Shown: positions 1 through 9,684 of the stretch, piece by piece | Position numbering within the stretch: position 1 is the first letter of the stretch | How the letters are laid out: each line of letters opens with the position of its first letter | Origin: Pleurodeles waltl | Taxonomy: Eukaryota > Chordata > Amphibia > Caudata > Salamandridae | Direction of reading: 5' to 3' | Assembly (NCBI RefSeq): GCF_031143425.1 | Contig: NC_090443.1 | Span: 1,058,082,423-1,058,146,422 of the forward strand | Length of the DNA stretch: 64,000 nt | Notes under the pieces: model-generated | What the model was told of the DNA's origin: nothing | Seen by the model: the letters and a program-made list of their open reading frames with translations, nothing else | The model's database searches: none | Made by a program: the position numbers and the translations under genes

Positions 1-910
1 CAGTTGACTAAAGATCACCCACGATCCCTGGGTCCTAGATGCAATCCAGAGATTCAAACTGGAATTTTACGATTCCCCAGTTTAGTGTGTTACTCCTCTA
101 GAAATGTATTTTTCCCTACAAGATCAGGAGTTCATCTCCTTGGAAGTCACAGCTCTCCTAGTGAAAGGGGCCATAGTATAATCCTCCCACACCCTCACTG
201 TTTCCTCAGCCCCATTTTTCTTGTGGAAAAAAAGGGTGGCGGTTTCTGGCTGCTTCTAAATCTAAAGGATTTCAATGGCTGGATTATTTACTGCTGTTTC
301 AAGATGGAGGGCATTCATTTGCTACGGGACCTCTTGAGGGAAAACGATTGGATGGTCTGCATAGATTTAAAGGATGCTTATCTGACCTTTCCTATTTTTC
401 CACCTCACCGGAGACTTCTTCAGTTTCTATGGCAGGGCCATTGTTTCAAATACAAGGTCCCTCCTTTCGCCTGTCCTCAGCACCTTGGGGCATCATGAAG
501 GTGATGCGCCCCATTGCGGAGCACCTTCGCGCCAAAGGGGTATGTCTTGCCATATATCTCGATGACCTTATCATCATGTCTCAGTGCCCTCTTCGTGTAT
601 TGACCCATCTAGAATGGGCGATATCCCTCCTTCAGGACTTGGGTTTCATCATCAACAGTCAGAAGTCCATCCTGGTTCCTTCCCAGAGGTTGGAGTTTCT
701 GGGCTTTCGCGTGGACTCTGTCCTAGCCCAATGGATCCTTCCTCCCTCCAAGGTCCGCAACATAAAGAAGGAGTTACGGGTGCTGTTGTCCAAACAGATG
801 GTATCTTTGAGATGCCTAGCGCGAATGGTGGGCCTTCTCTCATTGTTCATTCAAGCGATATTTCCGGGCCCTCTCCATTACTGAACCCTTCAGCGTCTGA
901 AGATCTCTGA
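1..910 (+). pseudogene. DIRS reverse transcriptase, frameshifted
   Basis: The polymerase domain of the DIRS element would copy its RNA into DNA. The region 510-884 encodes a YLDD catalytic box (AIYLDDLIIM) followed by SILVPSQRLEFLGF and VDSVLAQWILPPSKV, the usual order of palm and thumb motifs in DIRS RTs. The upstream part (IDLKDAYL near 358-390) lies in another frame, so at least one frameshift separates the fingers from the palm. In-frame stops also cut the first 250 bases. Copy 2 carries the same lesions at 16040-16949. Confidence 0.8.
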
Positions 911-938
911 TCTCCAAAAGAGTCTCAGTTACTGTACC

Positions 939-1736
939 ATGGTTCCCCTCTCATCCGAGGCCAGGACCGAGATCCAGTGGTGGCTCAATCATATGGATGC
1001 TTGGAATGGGAGAGCGATCTTTGGCTCGTCTCTGGAGATCGTGATTGAATCAGATGCCAGTCGCTGGGGCTGGGAAGCGTGTTGCGGCTCGGCGGTCACA
1101 GGGGGTCATTGGTCACAGGCAGAGCTAGCTCTTCATAACAAGTGCTTGGAACTCTTGGCGGGTTCTTTTGCGATTCGCAGTCTCTCTCCGGAGAGGTCGA
1201 ATTGTTGCATCCTTCTCCGGATAGACAACATTTCGGCAGTCCGTTATGTCAACAGGCTGGGCGGGACAAGATCTCGCCTAATCGTGGAGATAGTCAAGGA
1301 CTTTTGCCATTTTTGCCTTGAACATTGGATGTCAGTGGCGCCAGAGTATCTCTCGGGTCAAAGCAATACAGTAGCCAATTGGCAATCTCATTATGTTCGC
1401 GACTTCAATGATTGGAGACTCCATCCGAGAATGTTTCACTCTCTCCAACGCCTCTGGGGCCTTTTGTCGATAGACCTTTTTGCGTCTCGCCACAACTGGC
1501 AGTTGGATCGGTTTTTCAGTTGGCGCCCAGACTCAGAAGCCCAGGTGATCGATGCAGGACTGGTCCCAGTTCCTGGGATATGCTTTTCCTCCATTCATGA
1601 TGATCCCCAGAGTTCTAATTCAAGTGCTTCGTCAGAGGGTGGAGCTGGTGCTTGTAACTCCCACCTGGAGGGCTCAGGCCTGGTTTCCTGTAATTGTGGA
1701 GATGTCTTGCTCTCTGCCGGTCATTCTTCCACATAA
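939..1736 (+). pseudogene. DIRS RNase H plus trailing domain
   Basis: This 265-codon open stretch follows the RT. The motifs VIESDASRWGWEA (first acidic residue), HNKCLELLA (Glu) and LLRIDNISAVRYVN (Asp) fit RNase H, which removes the RNA template. Further on, SIDLFASRHNWQLDRFFSW matches the conserved block that follows RNase H in DIRS elements. The frame runs out of the expected protein near 1600 and ends at 1736, probably after another frameshift. The catalytic acidic residues look kept although the gene as a whole is dead. Confidence 0.75.
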
Positions 1737-1739
1737 TTG

Positions 1740-2761
1740 GAGCTTGTTGCTAGACACGATGGGCCTTTCTCATCCTCTAGTGCAATTGCATTCTCTAACC
1801 TTGTTGGCCTGGAGAATTTCCGGGAACAATGGTCTCTCCCAGGACTTTCCCGCAAATCTCAGGATTTCATCTCAAAATCCTGGGCACCTAACACCCACAA
1901 GCGTTCAGCTTCCGCTTGGAAACGTTGCCGTTCTTGGTGTGGTGAACGATGTGCTGATACATTCTCAGTGGATTGTTCCATGATTCTAAATTTCTTGTCT
2001 TATTTAGCAGCTTCAGGTATGGCCTACAGATCTGTTAATAATTACAGGTCGGCCATCTCAGCAGGTCATGTTTCCATCGAGGGTAAGCCTGTTGGCGAAC
2101 TTCCGATTGTGTGTAAACTCCTTCGGGGAATTCGGTTTTCGAACCCTCCTCAACCACATTATTCTACCCTTTGGATGTGAATATTGTACTCCATTTTTTA
2201 GATTCCTGGCCGACTAATAAGTACATTTCCAGAAAGCAACTATCTGCTAAACTTACTATTCTTCTGTGTTTGGTATCTTGTAAACGGGATTCTGATGTAA
2301 AAACATTAGATCTCTTGAGTAGAGTTATTTCTCCTGAAGGAGTATCCTTTACTATTTCTCGCCGTACCAAGTGTAATGCTAGATCCGTGTTTCATCCCAG
2401 TTTCCCGGATAATTCTAAGCTGTGTGTTGCACAATGTTTGAAAGATTATGAGGTGATTACAGCCGAATTTCGCCCTGACATGGGTGGTCAATTGTTAATT
2501 TTCTTAATGAAGCCTTTCCACCCAGTATCTTCAGTCACTTTGGCTAGATGGATGCAGTGGCTCATGAGCGAGCTGGGCATTGATACAACTCAGTTTTGGT
2601 CCCACTCTGCGCAGGGTGCCATGGCATCTAAAGCTTTTTCTTTGGGTTCTCGCCTAGAGGACATTTTGAGAGCGGCTGACTGGTTGTCTGACTCTACCTT
2701 CAAGGCTTTTTACTACAAACCCATTTTAGATGTTGCAAATATTGTTCTAGATCAGCCGTAA
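1740..2761 (+). pseudogene. DIRS tyrosine recombinase, catalytic Arg lost
   Basis: The recombinase would integrate the circular DNA copy. The N-terminal helical part (FLSYLAASGMAYRSVNNYRSAIS) is in one frame up to about 2180, and the catalytic part (MDVNIVLHFLDSW onward, 2171-2761) is in another, so a frameshift lies near 2170. The C-terminal half shows CKRDSD (first Arg), SHSAQGA and STFKAFYYKP (Tyr region). The HSAQGA box normally reads His-x-x-Arg; here Arg is Gln, which should abolish strand cleavage. The same change is present in copy 2. Confidence 0.8.
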
Positions 2762-2807
2762 ACTAGCATAATCAGCGCCTCCGGTCCTGACATAGAATAA
2801 AAAGTTT

Positions 2808-3418
2808 GCTAGCTTTCGCGTCAAGACTTTTTCAATTCTATTAAGGACAAGGAGGCGAGAACTATCCCTACCTCAGAAAAGTGTTTGATTTGAAATTACA
2901 CATGTTATTGATATGTCTTGACTTTCATGAGATGTTCCTTTTCTTATCCTTTCCCTTTTGATTTATGATGAAATATCAAGGGGTATGGTTCAGTATTTGT
3001 GGCTCAATTTTTTGTTTATTCTTAGGCAATGAAGACAAGTGACTCCTGTTCTTCTGAGTGACCATCATTCCCGGTTATCTGGATTCTCCTTCTCAGACTC
3101 GGCCCGTTGGCCCCTTCGCTGGTTAGATTCAGTGGTTCAGTTGAAGCTCCTGGAGGGGTTGCTTTTTCCACCGTTGGTGATTTGTTCTTGAGACTTTTAT
3201 TGTTATTTGAGACTCAAGCAAAGAAAGATGAGGCTTGTTTGACTGAGGAGGCTTATGTAGGGCTGGTCTCTATGGTAGTCACATGGGCTGTCACAGGAAG
3301 TGATGTCTTTGTTTTTGTCTTTCTATTGGCTGCTGAACTATTAAAGCATGGAAAGAGGAGCATAATCCTCACCTTCGTGTCCTTAACAGAATTGAAAAAT
3401 TCTTGACGCGAAAGCTAG
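2808..3418. repeat. Imperfect ~50-bp inverted repeat at DIRS right end
   Basis: The stretch starting gctagctttcgcgtcaag (2808-2859) is matched by its reverse complement at 3367-3418 with only a handful of mismatches. The arms flank about 500 bp of non-coding DNA between the recombinase stop and the terminal ~300 bp. Complementary repeats near the right end are typical of DIRS circular replication intermediates. I could not find the matching left terminal repeat in copy 2, so the exact architecture is open. The same arms occur at 18847-19457. Confidence 0.7.
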
Positions 3419-3719
3419 AAATGTTTTTGTTATCTCAAAATGTATGGATCACGCAGTAATGTTATCGGCCTCCAAACAATAGTAATTCCACATAGGTACC
3501 GGGATGCCTCACTCCTACTAGGGGGGTCACAGTAATTTTGAGATAGCTGAGTGAAAAGAAATGTATTTAGGAGATGGAGCAGGCCACCGGAGCCCTGCGC
3601 ATCTATAACATGTAATGCAGTACTTCTCCTGTCACCACCAGGATTATCTGTAAAGTATATGAAAAGTCTGGCCGCATCTCTTATATAGTGTATGATCACC
3701 TGGAGTACTGGACTGCCTG

Positions 3720-4734
3720 AGAGAAATGACGAGATCCTGTCGAGTGCCTTGTCGCGGATTCCAGCGTTGTGGAGGCGTGTGCGGAGAGTGTGATGACATA
3801 CCATGTCGAAAGCTGCGGAGGGGTCCAGGAGGATGAGTGCTGCTGTTTCTCCTTCGTCGAGCATGGTCCTAATGTCGTCTGTGGCAGCAATGAGTTCAGT
3901 CTCAGTGCTGTGGTTTCTGCGGAATCCGGATTAGAAGGTGTCGAGTACCTTGCTGTCTTCCAGGAACCGGGATAGTTTGCTGTTTACAATTTTTTCAATA
4001 ACCTTGGCTGGGAAGGGAAGGAGGGAGATCGGCCGGTAGTTCTTGGGGTCGTCTGGGTCTGCCTTTGGTTTCTTTAGCAGGGCGTTGATTTCTGCGTGCT
4101 TCCATCTTTCTGGGAAGGTGGCTGACGCGAAGGAGCTGTTGATGGTTTTACAGAGGTGGGGGGCGATGATGATGTTTGCCTTATTGAAGATATGGTGTGG
4201 GCAGGGGTCCGATGGTGATCCGGAGTGGATGGAGGCCATGGTGGTGACGGTGTCCTCTATGTTGACGGGGGTCCAGGTGTGGATGAGGTGGGTGTTGCTT
4301 GGAGCGTTGGGTTCTTGGGTGTTTGTAGTCAGCAGGTGGGTCTGGGGTTTGAAGCTATTGTGGATTTCTTCTATCTTTCGAAGGAAGTGGGTTGCCAGTG
4401 AGTTGCATAACTCCTGTGATGGCGGGGGTTCGTTGGAGCAGTTCCTGGGGATGGAGAGCTCATTGACGATGCCGAAGAGCTCTTTACTGTTGTGAGCGTT
4501 GGCGTTCATGCGGTTTTTGAAGTGGGCCCTTTTGGTGGTGCGGATCAGTTGGTGATGTTTGCGTAGGGCATCATTGAAAGCAATGTGGTTGGAGTTGGTA
4601 GGGTCAAGGTGCCAGGTTTTTTCCATTCTGCGACATAGCCATTTGGATTCCTGTAGTTCTGGGGTGAACCAGCTGGCCTTGATTCTGTGGGAGTTTTTTT
4701 TTTTTTTTTTAGCGGTGCGAGGGTGCTGGCGCAA
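3720..4734 (-). pseudogene. LINE reverse transcriptase, N-terminal half
   Basis: The minus frame 4734-3931 reads through a basic linker (SWFTPELQESKWLCRRMEKTW) into RT motifs: NALLKKPKADPDDPKNYRPI, then SLLPFPAKVIEKIVNSKLSRFL. A second frame (3864-3720) continues with ILLDPSAAFDMVCHHTL, the Asp-containing palm motif, so a frameshift lies near 3870-3930. Translation stops making LINE sense at LSG (3717). A 17-base T run at 4694-4710 codes for a lysine tract in this frame and is a probable indel hotspot. Confidence 0.7.
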
Positions 4735-4815
4735 TCTTCTATCCAGCGATGCAGGTTGGTGGTGGCTATGTTGGGGCCCTGGGTCCCGGGGGTGGGGCCC
4801 GGGCGAGAGTGGAGA

Positions 4816-5340
4816 TCAGTTGATCCGTTGATATTTTGCTCCAGTTGCGTCGGGGGGTTGTGTGCGGTGGTGGTGAGTGACTGGTTTTTGGTAGGAGAAG
4901 TGGATGCAGTGGTGGTCTGTCCAACTGAGTTCGGTGGTGTGGCTGAAAGAGACGTGGTTGCTGGCTGAGAAGATGGGGTCGAGTGTGTGGCCTGCGGAGT
5001 GGGTGGGTGTAGTGACGAGTTGCTTGAGGCCGAAGTTGGCGAGGTTGTCGATTAGGTTGGTGGTGTTGATATCATTGTTATTTTCTAGGTGGAAGTTTAG
5101 GTCACCAAGGAGGATGTAGTCTGTTGAGGCGAGGGCTTGGGAGCTGATGGCGTCTGCGATGTTGTCACAGAACTGCGGTCTGGGTCCAGTGGGTCTGTAG
5201 ACCAGTTTTCCTCTGAGTGTGTTTTTGGCGTTGATGTGGATTTTGAAGTGGAGGTGCTTGGTGGGAGTGCGGGGGGTGGGGGCAGCAGGAGTCAGGAGCG
5301 GGAAGAGCTCCGAGGAGGAGTGAGGGGGACGGGGCCTACG
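4816..5340 (-). pseudogene. LINE AP-type endonuclease fragment
   Basis: The minus-strand frame contains YILLGDLNFHLENN, the GDxN catalytic motif of APE-type LINE endonucleases, followed by FGLKQLVTTPTHSAGHTLD and SWTDHHCIHF, where SDHxxL is expected. The domain would nick target DNA to prime reverse transcription. The N-terminal catalytic blocks are not recognisable upstream of about 5250, and the reading frame runs into low-complexity sequence. Confidence 0.65.
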
Positions 5341-5479
5341 GGAGAGGAGAAGCAAACAAGCCCAAACAATCCCAAACAAACCCAGACAAGCCCAGACAAG
5401 TCCAAACAAGCCCAAACATGCCCAAAACAATGGCAGCACTTACCGGAGCAGTGGTGAGGAGGAAGAGACCTGCCTGCAA

Positions 5480-6141
5480 CGATGCCAACTTACCGGAAGT
5501 GCTGAAACAAATTCAAGATGAATATGGGGCTGCCCCAGCCCTAGATTTGGGGATGCAACTGATGGGCAACTTTGCCACAGTCCCTTCAATCATTTTAAGG
5601 AACCTTAAAGGGGAAGCACTTGCACTCGCATTGCGCATGCGGCTCCGTGACGTTCCTCAACAAGATTAAGAACGATAGCTGCCTAAAATAATAGCGGAAA
5701 CATATTCAAGTATCGGTCGAGATAGCTTATGGGCCAGACTACAAAAACCTCAATTTCAGGGTAAAACAAATAAAGATAACTCCAAACAGCAACCTGAGGG
5801 TAATAAGAAACACTGGGATAAAAAGCAACAAACGCCTAAAAAAGAAAGGGGAGAATCTCCACGTACAGAGACCCCACAGAATAGGCATAATCTCAGAAAT
5901 AGAGATAATATCAAAATGCCTGATAGATATCAATATACTGATACATGCCAATCTCGTTCCTTTCAGGACTCATTGGAAAAAAGAAATGAGAGAGGTGGGT
6001 GATCAGAGCGAAGAACAGTGTACGTGAACCCGAGACAGGAATCACAACGTTCTTCGGAGGTTTCTGTTAAAAAGGAAGAGAAACCTGTGCAACAAAAATA
6101 ACAATTTAAAAAGAAAAAGGTGACAGCAGTCGCAGTCCGAC
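5480..6141 (+). pseudogene. gag: FV1 gag C-terminal remnant
   Basis: The first readable part (about 5480-5669) encodes ALDLGMQLMGNFATVPSIIL and aligns with the minus-strand FV3 sequence near 43440-43250. It is followed by a lysine/arginine/glutamine-rich stretch (5740-6100) with several stops. No CCHC zinc knuckle is visible, as in foamy-virus Gag, which uses basic boxes to bind nucleic acid. The capsid-forming N-terminal part is missing. The gene is dead: stops occur at about 5667 and 5685 and in the basic region. Confidence 0.65.
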
Positions 6142-9100
6142 ATGCCATACAGGAAGAGGGTCCTCTTGAAGAACAGGAACTGGGCTCTAGCATTGCTAGA
6201 CAGCGCGGCAGAGGTCACAATAGTTCGCCGAAATCTTCTAGAGCATCTGGAGGTGAAAGCAACTGATGACTTTATACAAGTAGAAACAGCGGACATGTGT
6301 GTCTCCGAGCCTGATAGGGTGTACAAAGTAACACTGCAATTAGAAGGAGACATTGAACGCACAATACACACAAACTTTTGGGATCGCGTAGTCAAAGTGT
6401 ATGACATCTTGTTGGCCGAACAAGATTGGCTGTCTGACTTTGTCCGTACCTGCCCATATGGAGAAGATGTCATTAAACCTTCTTTCTCGCCCCTTGTTCC
6501 AGAGGAACTCGCTGAATCGTATTCTATTGAATGGGCTCTAGCACAAGCACCCGCGTTATACAGAAATCACGCAGGGTGGTATAGGGACTCCCTTTACCAT
6601 GTCATCCCCATTCAAAGTGAACCTCAGCCACAACCGCAGTATCCCATAAAACATGAAGCAAGGGCATCGGTGAGAGAAATACTAATGCAATTAGAGTACC
6701 AAGGTGTGATTGAACCCTGTGTCTCGCCGATGAATAACCCTTTATTTCCTGTAGCTAACCCGGACCATTCATACAGAATAGTCTTAGACTACAGACATTT
6801 AAACAGTCATACACGCACATATGCTATACAAAATTCACATAGCACTGCACTAATGAGACACATGATGCGGAAAAAATACAAAACAACTTTAGACATTTCA
6901 AATAGGTTCTTCTGCCAGAATATAGCGCCTGAAAGCAGGGACTTAACAAGCTTTAGCGCACTAGGCTCGCAGAAAAAATTCTGTTGTTTGCCTCAGGGGT
7001 ATAAGAACAGCCCAGGACTGTTTGCAGCTCGCGTGACTGCCATTTTACACGAGATTGACTCTGAAGCATTGTCATATGTAGATGATAAATATCTCAAGGA
7101 TGATGAGTTACTACAACATTTAAGACGGGTAGTCCACATTGTTGTAGGGTTTGCCGAACTTGGCTACAAATTTAACTTTAAAAAAACAAAAATTGCCTTC
7201 CTCAGCGTCCTGTTCCTGGGATATGAGCTGTCGAGTGAAGGGAAGAGCCTAGTGCCACATTTTTTAGAAAAATGAGCACAATTACAACCACCGAATACAA
7301 TTAAAAAACTCCAATCATTGTTGGGTTTCTTAAATTTTGACAGAACCTACATTCCCGATTATGCTACGCGCATAAAACCTTTATATGACTTAATACGTCC
7401 CGATTTTTCAAGTAAATTATGGACAGTTGAACATACACACACTCTTTGAGAGTTGCAGGCAGACATGCCAGCAGCAAAACATTTACTCACAAGGGACAAC
7501 AGAACACATTTGGTCATCAGGGTAACAGCTGGGGCCATCGGTTTCACCTATGTGACATTTAATGAAGGTGAGACAGTCCCGATTGCATACAAATCACATT
7601 TGTATTCAGCAGCTGAACAACGCTTTGCACCCACAGAGAAAATTCTCACTGCTGTGCAGATGGCTGTTATTAAAGAAAGACCTCTTGCCCAAGGAAAACG
7701 CATTATTGTTGTTTCTCCAATTCCAGCCCTAGAGGCTGTTACAAAAGCTAGCCTTCCGAATGCAAAAGCACTACATCCACGTTGGATACAATGGGCTACG
7801 TCTTTAACAGCCACTGAATTAGACAACATTTTTGATGTTACAAACTCAGGAATTTCTACAATATGAAGTAGAATATCCAGTTCCAGCAAATACCTTGCCC
7901 ATCGATCAATATCATAGAGTCATGTACACCGATGGCTCTGCACAACCGGCGATTCGAACTAAACATCAATATTCTGCTGCTTGCGCATTCGTAAGTGGCT
8001 ATATATTAGGGAAAAAATTCTGTCCCCTACACACCTTTACACAGACCTTAGGGGATTGTACAGCACAATTGGCTGAGCTGAAAGCTCTATTGATGGCTCT
8101 AGAACATACGGATCCGGCACAGCCTACGCTGATTGTTTGTGATTCATATTACTGTCTTCAGTCCCTTAATGAATATTTGCATTATTGGCGACAGAATGGG
8201 TTCAGAGATTCCAAAGGCAACACTATAAAACACAGACTTCTGTGGGGGAAGGTAACAGATCTGAAAGAGACGCTACCGAGAGTCCATGTTGTGCATACAC
8301 TTGGACACCAACGCGTTGGAATACACGTTGCTGGAAATACTTTGGCTGATGAAGCCGTAAAGTCAGGAGTGGCGGTAGCCACTGTAGCTGCAGCGACTCG
8401 TTCGAGTTCCAAACCAGACGCAGACATTTTGGCCGCCGTGAAAGCTACGGCTGATGGTACGCCCCATCCTAAAGGATTTCCTAACAAATATCAATACTAT
8501 ATGGGAAGTATGCTGAACGCTGAAGCTAAAATACCAGGCGTAGGCGTACGTGACATCCCTAACAAATATTATAAGACCACAATTGAACAAAGCAGCGCAT
8601 GAGGGGGTGGCATCTGCACATGCTGGTGTGGCGGCTACAATTTCAATCTTACAGGCCCGTTATTGGTGGCCCGGTCTCTACAAAGAGACTAAGCAGTATG
8701 TCCTTTGTTGTGACATCTGTCAACAAATTAAAGTTTCTACGGCTAAGCACCCGCCGCAGACACCCCTCTTGATTTCAAGCAAACCGTTACAGTGTGTGTA
8801 CTTGGACCACTGCGGTCCACTAACACCTGATAGTGCGTACAAATACATATTAGTCGCTGTTGATTCATGCTCCAGATTTGTATGTGTGTGGCCACAATGC
8901 TCGGCTGACGCTCGGACTGTTATTAAAGATTTGAGAGTCTTTATCGGTACATATGCAGTTGCGGCGTTCCACTCGGACCAGGGCCCTGCTTTCTCCTCAA
9001 GGGCATTCAGGGACACCATGGCTTCATTGGGGGTCCAACTGCAGTACTCATCTCCATTTCATCCAGAGGGAAATAGTGTCATGGAGCGATTAAACCGTGA

Positions 9101-9684
9101 TTTAAAGCAATCCTTAACAGCCAGAGTCTTAGGTACGGGTCGTAGTTGGCTTACCCACCTCTATGGAGTTCAGAAAGCACTAAATAACCTGCCTATGGAA
9201 GGTCCCTGGGGGGGTCATACTTCATATGAGTGCCTGTTCGGAACTCGAATGTTTGTTCCGGATCTTGATGGTCCTGGCGTGGAGGCAGCAGAAACACCTT
9301 TTTGACATAAATGAATGTGTTACTGTTTTACAGGAATTACAACAGTTCCGTGAAGATAATTCTTCTAAAAGTGCTGCCTCCATAGGAATTAAGGATGTGC
9401 TGTTAACATCTACCGGCTGGATTCCCAGAGTTGGGGATCTTGTATGTGAAAAGATCGCAGTGAAAAAGGAATTTGGCCCTTCTTATCGAGCACCAGTCCC
9501 TCTACTGGGGATACACGGTACTAGAACTGTCATTCTACCACCGTTGGCAGGTGCCAAAGAAAAACGTTTTGTTTCAATTGACAATGTCAAATTACACCAT
9601 GTGGCCGATCCTGCACAGCCGACCCAGAATCCCTCTCACTACTGGAGAAAAGGTTCCGCTACAAGTTGTTTATACCAGCACTGA
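6142..9684 (+). pseudogene. pol: FV1 pol (protease, RT, RNase H, integrase)
   Basis: Domain order is complete. Protease: ALLDSAAEVTIV near 6190. RT: IVLDYRHLNS (6779), TTLDISNRFF, CCLPQGYKNSPG and the YVDD active site (about 7075-7087). RNase H: MYTDGSAQP (7922), AELKALLMALE, VCDSYYCLQS and HTLGHQRVGIHVAGN. Integrase: a zinc-binding block ending CCDICQQIK (8707) and a catalytic core with Asp in VYLDHCG, Asp in FHSDQG and Glu in SVMERLNR. A C-terminal beta domain runs to 9684. In-frame stops lie at 7273 and 7447, and frameshifts near 7840, 8560-8600 and 9240-9300, so no full polyprotein can be made. Its frame is separate from gag. Confidence 0.85.

Larger units (their letters stand above)
1..3716 (+). 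mobile_element. DIRS-like retrotransposon, copy 1 (left part outside window)
   Basis: This is the 3' portion of a tyrosine-recombinase (DIRS-type) retrotransposon: reverse transcriptase, RNase H and its trailing domain, tyrosine recombinase and a structured right end, in that order. It matches 16040-19755 at a constant offset of 16039, with the same open reading frames and the same stops. The match ends at 3716, where a minus-strand LINE begins; at the matching place in copy 2 (19755) unrelated DNA begins. The right border is therefore taken as the element's end. There are no LTRs. All frames are broken, so this copy is not autonomous. Confidence 0.85.
3717..5440 (-). mobile_element. L2/CR1-type LINE remnant
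   Basis: This is a non-LTR retrotransposon on the minus strand: endonuclease domain at about 5200-4816, linker to about 4100, and RT fingers/palm down to 3717, where the DIRS right end cuts it. The 3' half of the RT and the 3' UTR are missing. The 5' side (5340-5430) is a degenerate repeat of tgtttgggct-like units in minus orientation. Clade placement rests on the motif PTHSAGHTLD in the endonuclease and on NYRPISLLPFPAKVIEKIV in the RT, both common in L2/CR1/Rex-type elements. Confidence 0.75.

Noticed and set aside
3107..3406. 99-codon ORF between the DIRS inverted repeats
   Set aside because: It has no ATG start and no motif and lies in terminal non-coding DNA. It is open in both copies only because they are identical.
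3931..5440. Plus-strand ORFs such as 4043-4495
   Set aside because: They are shadows of the minus-strand LINE coding sequence, which carries the recognisable motifs.
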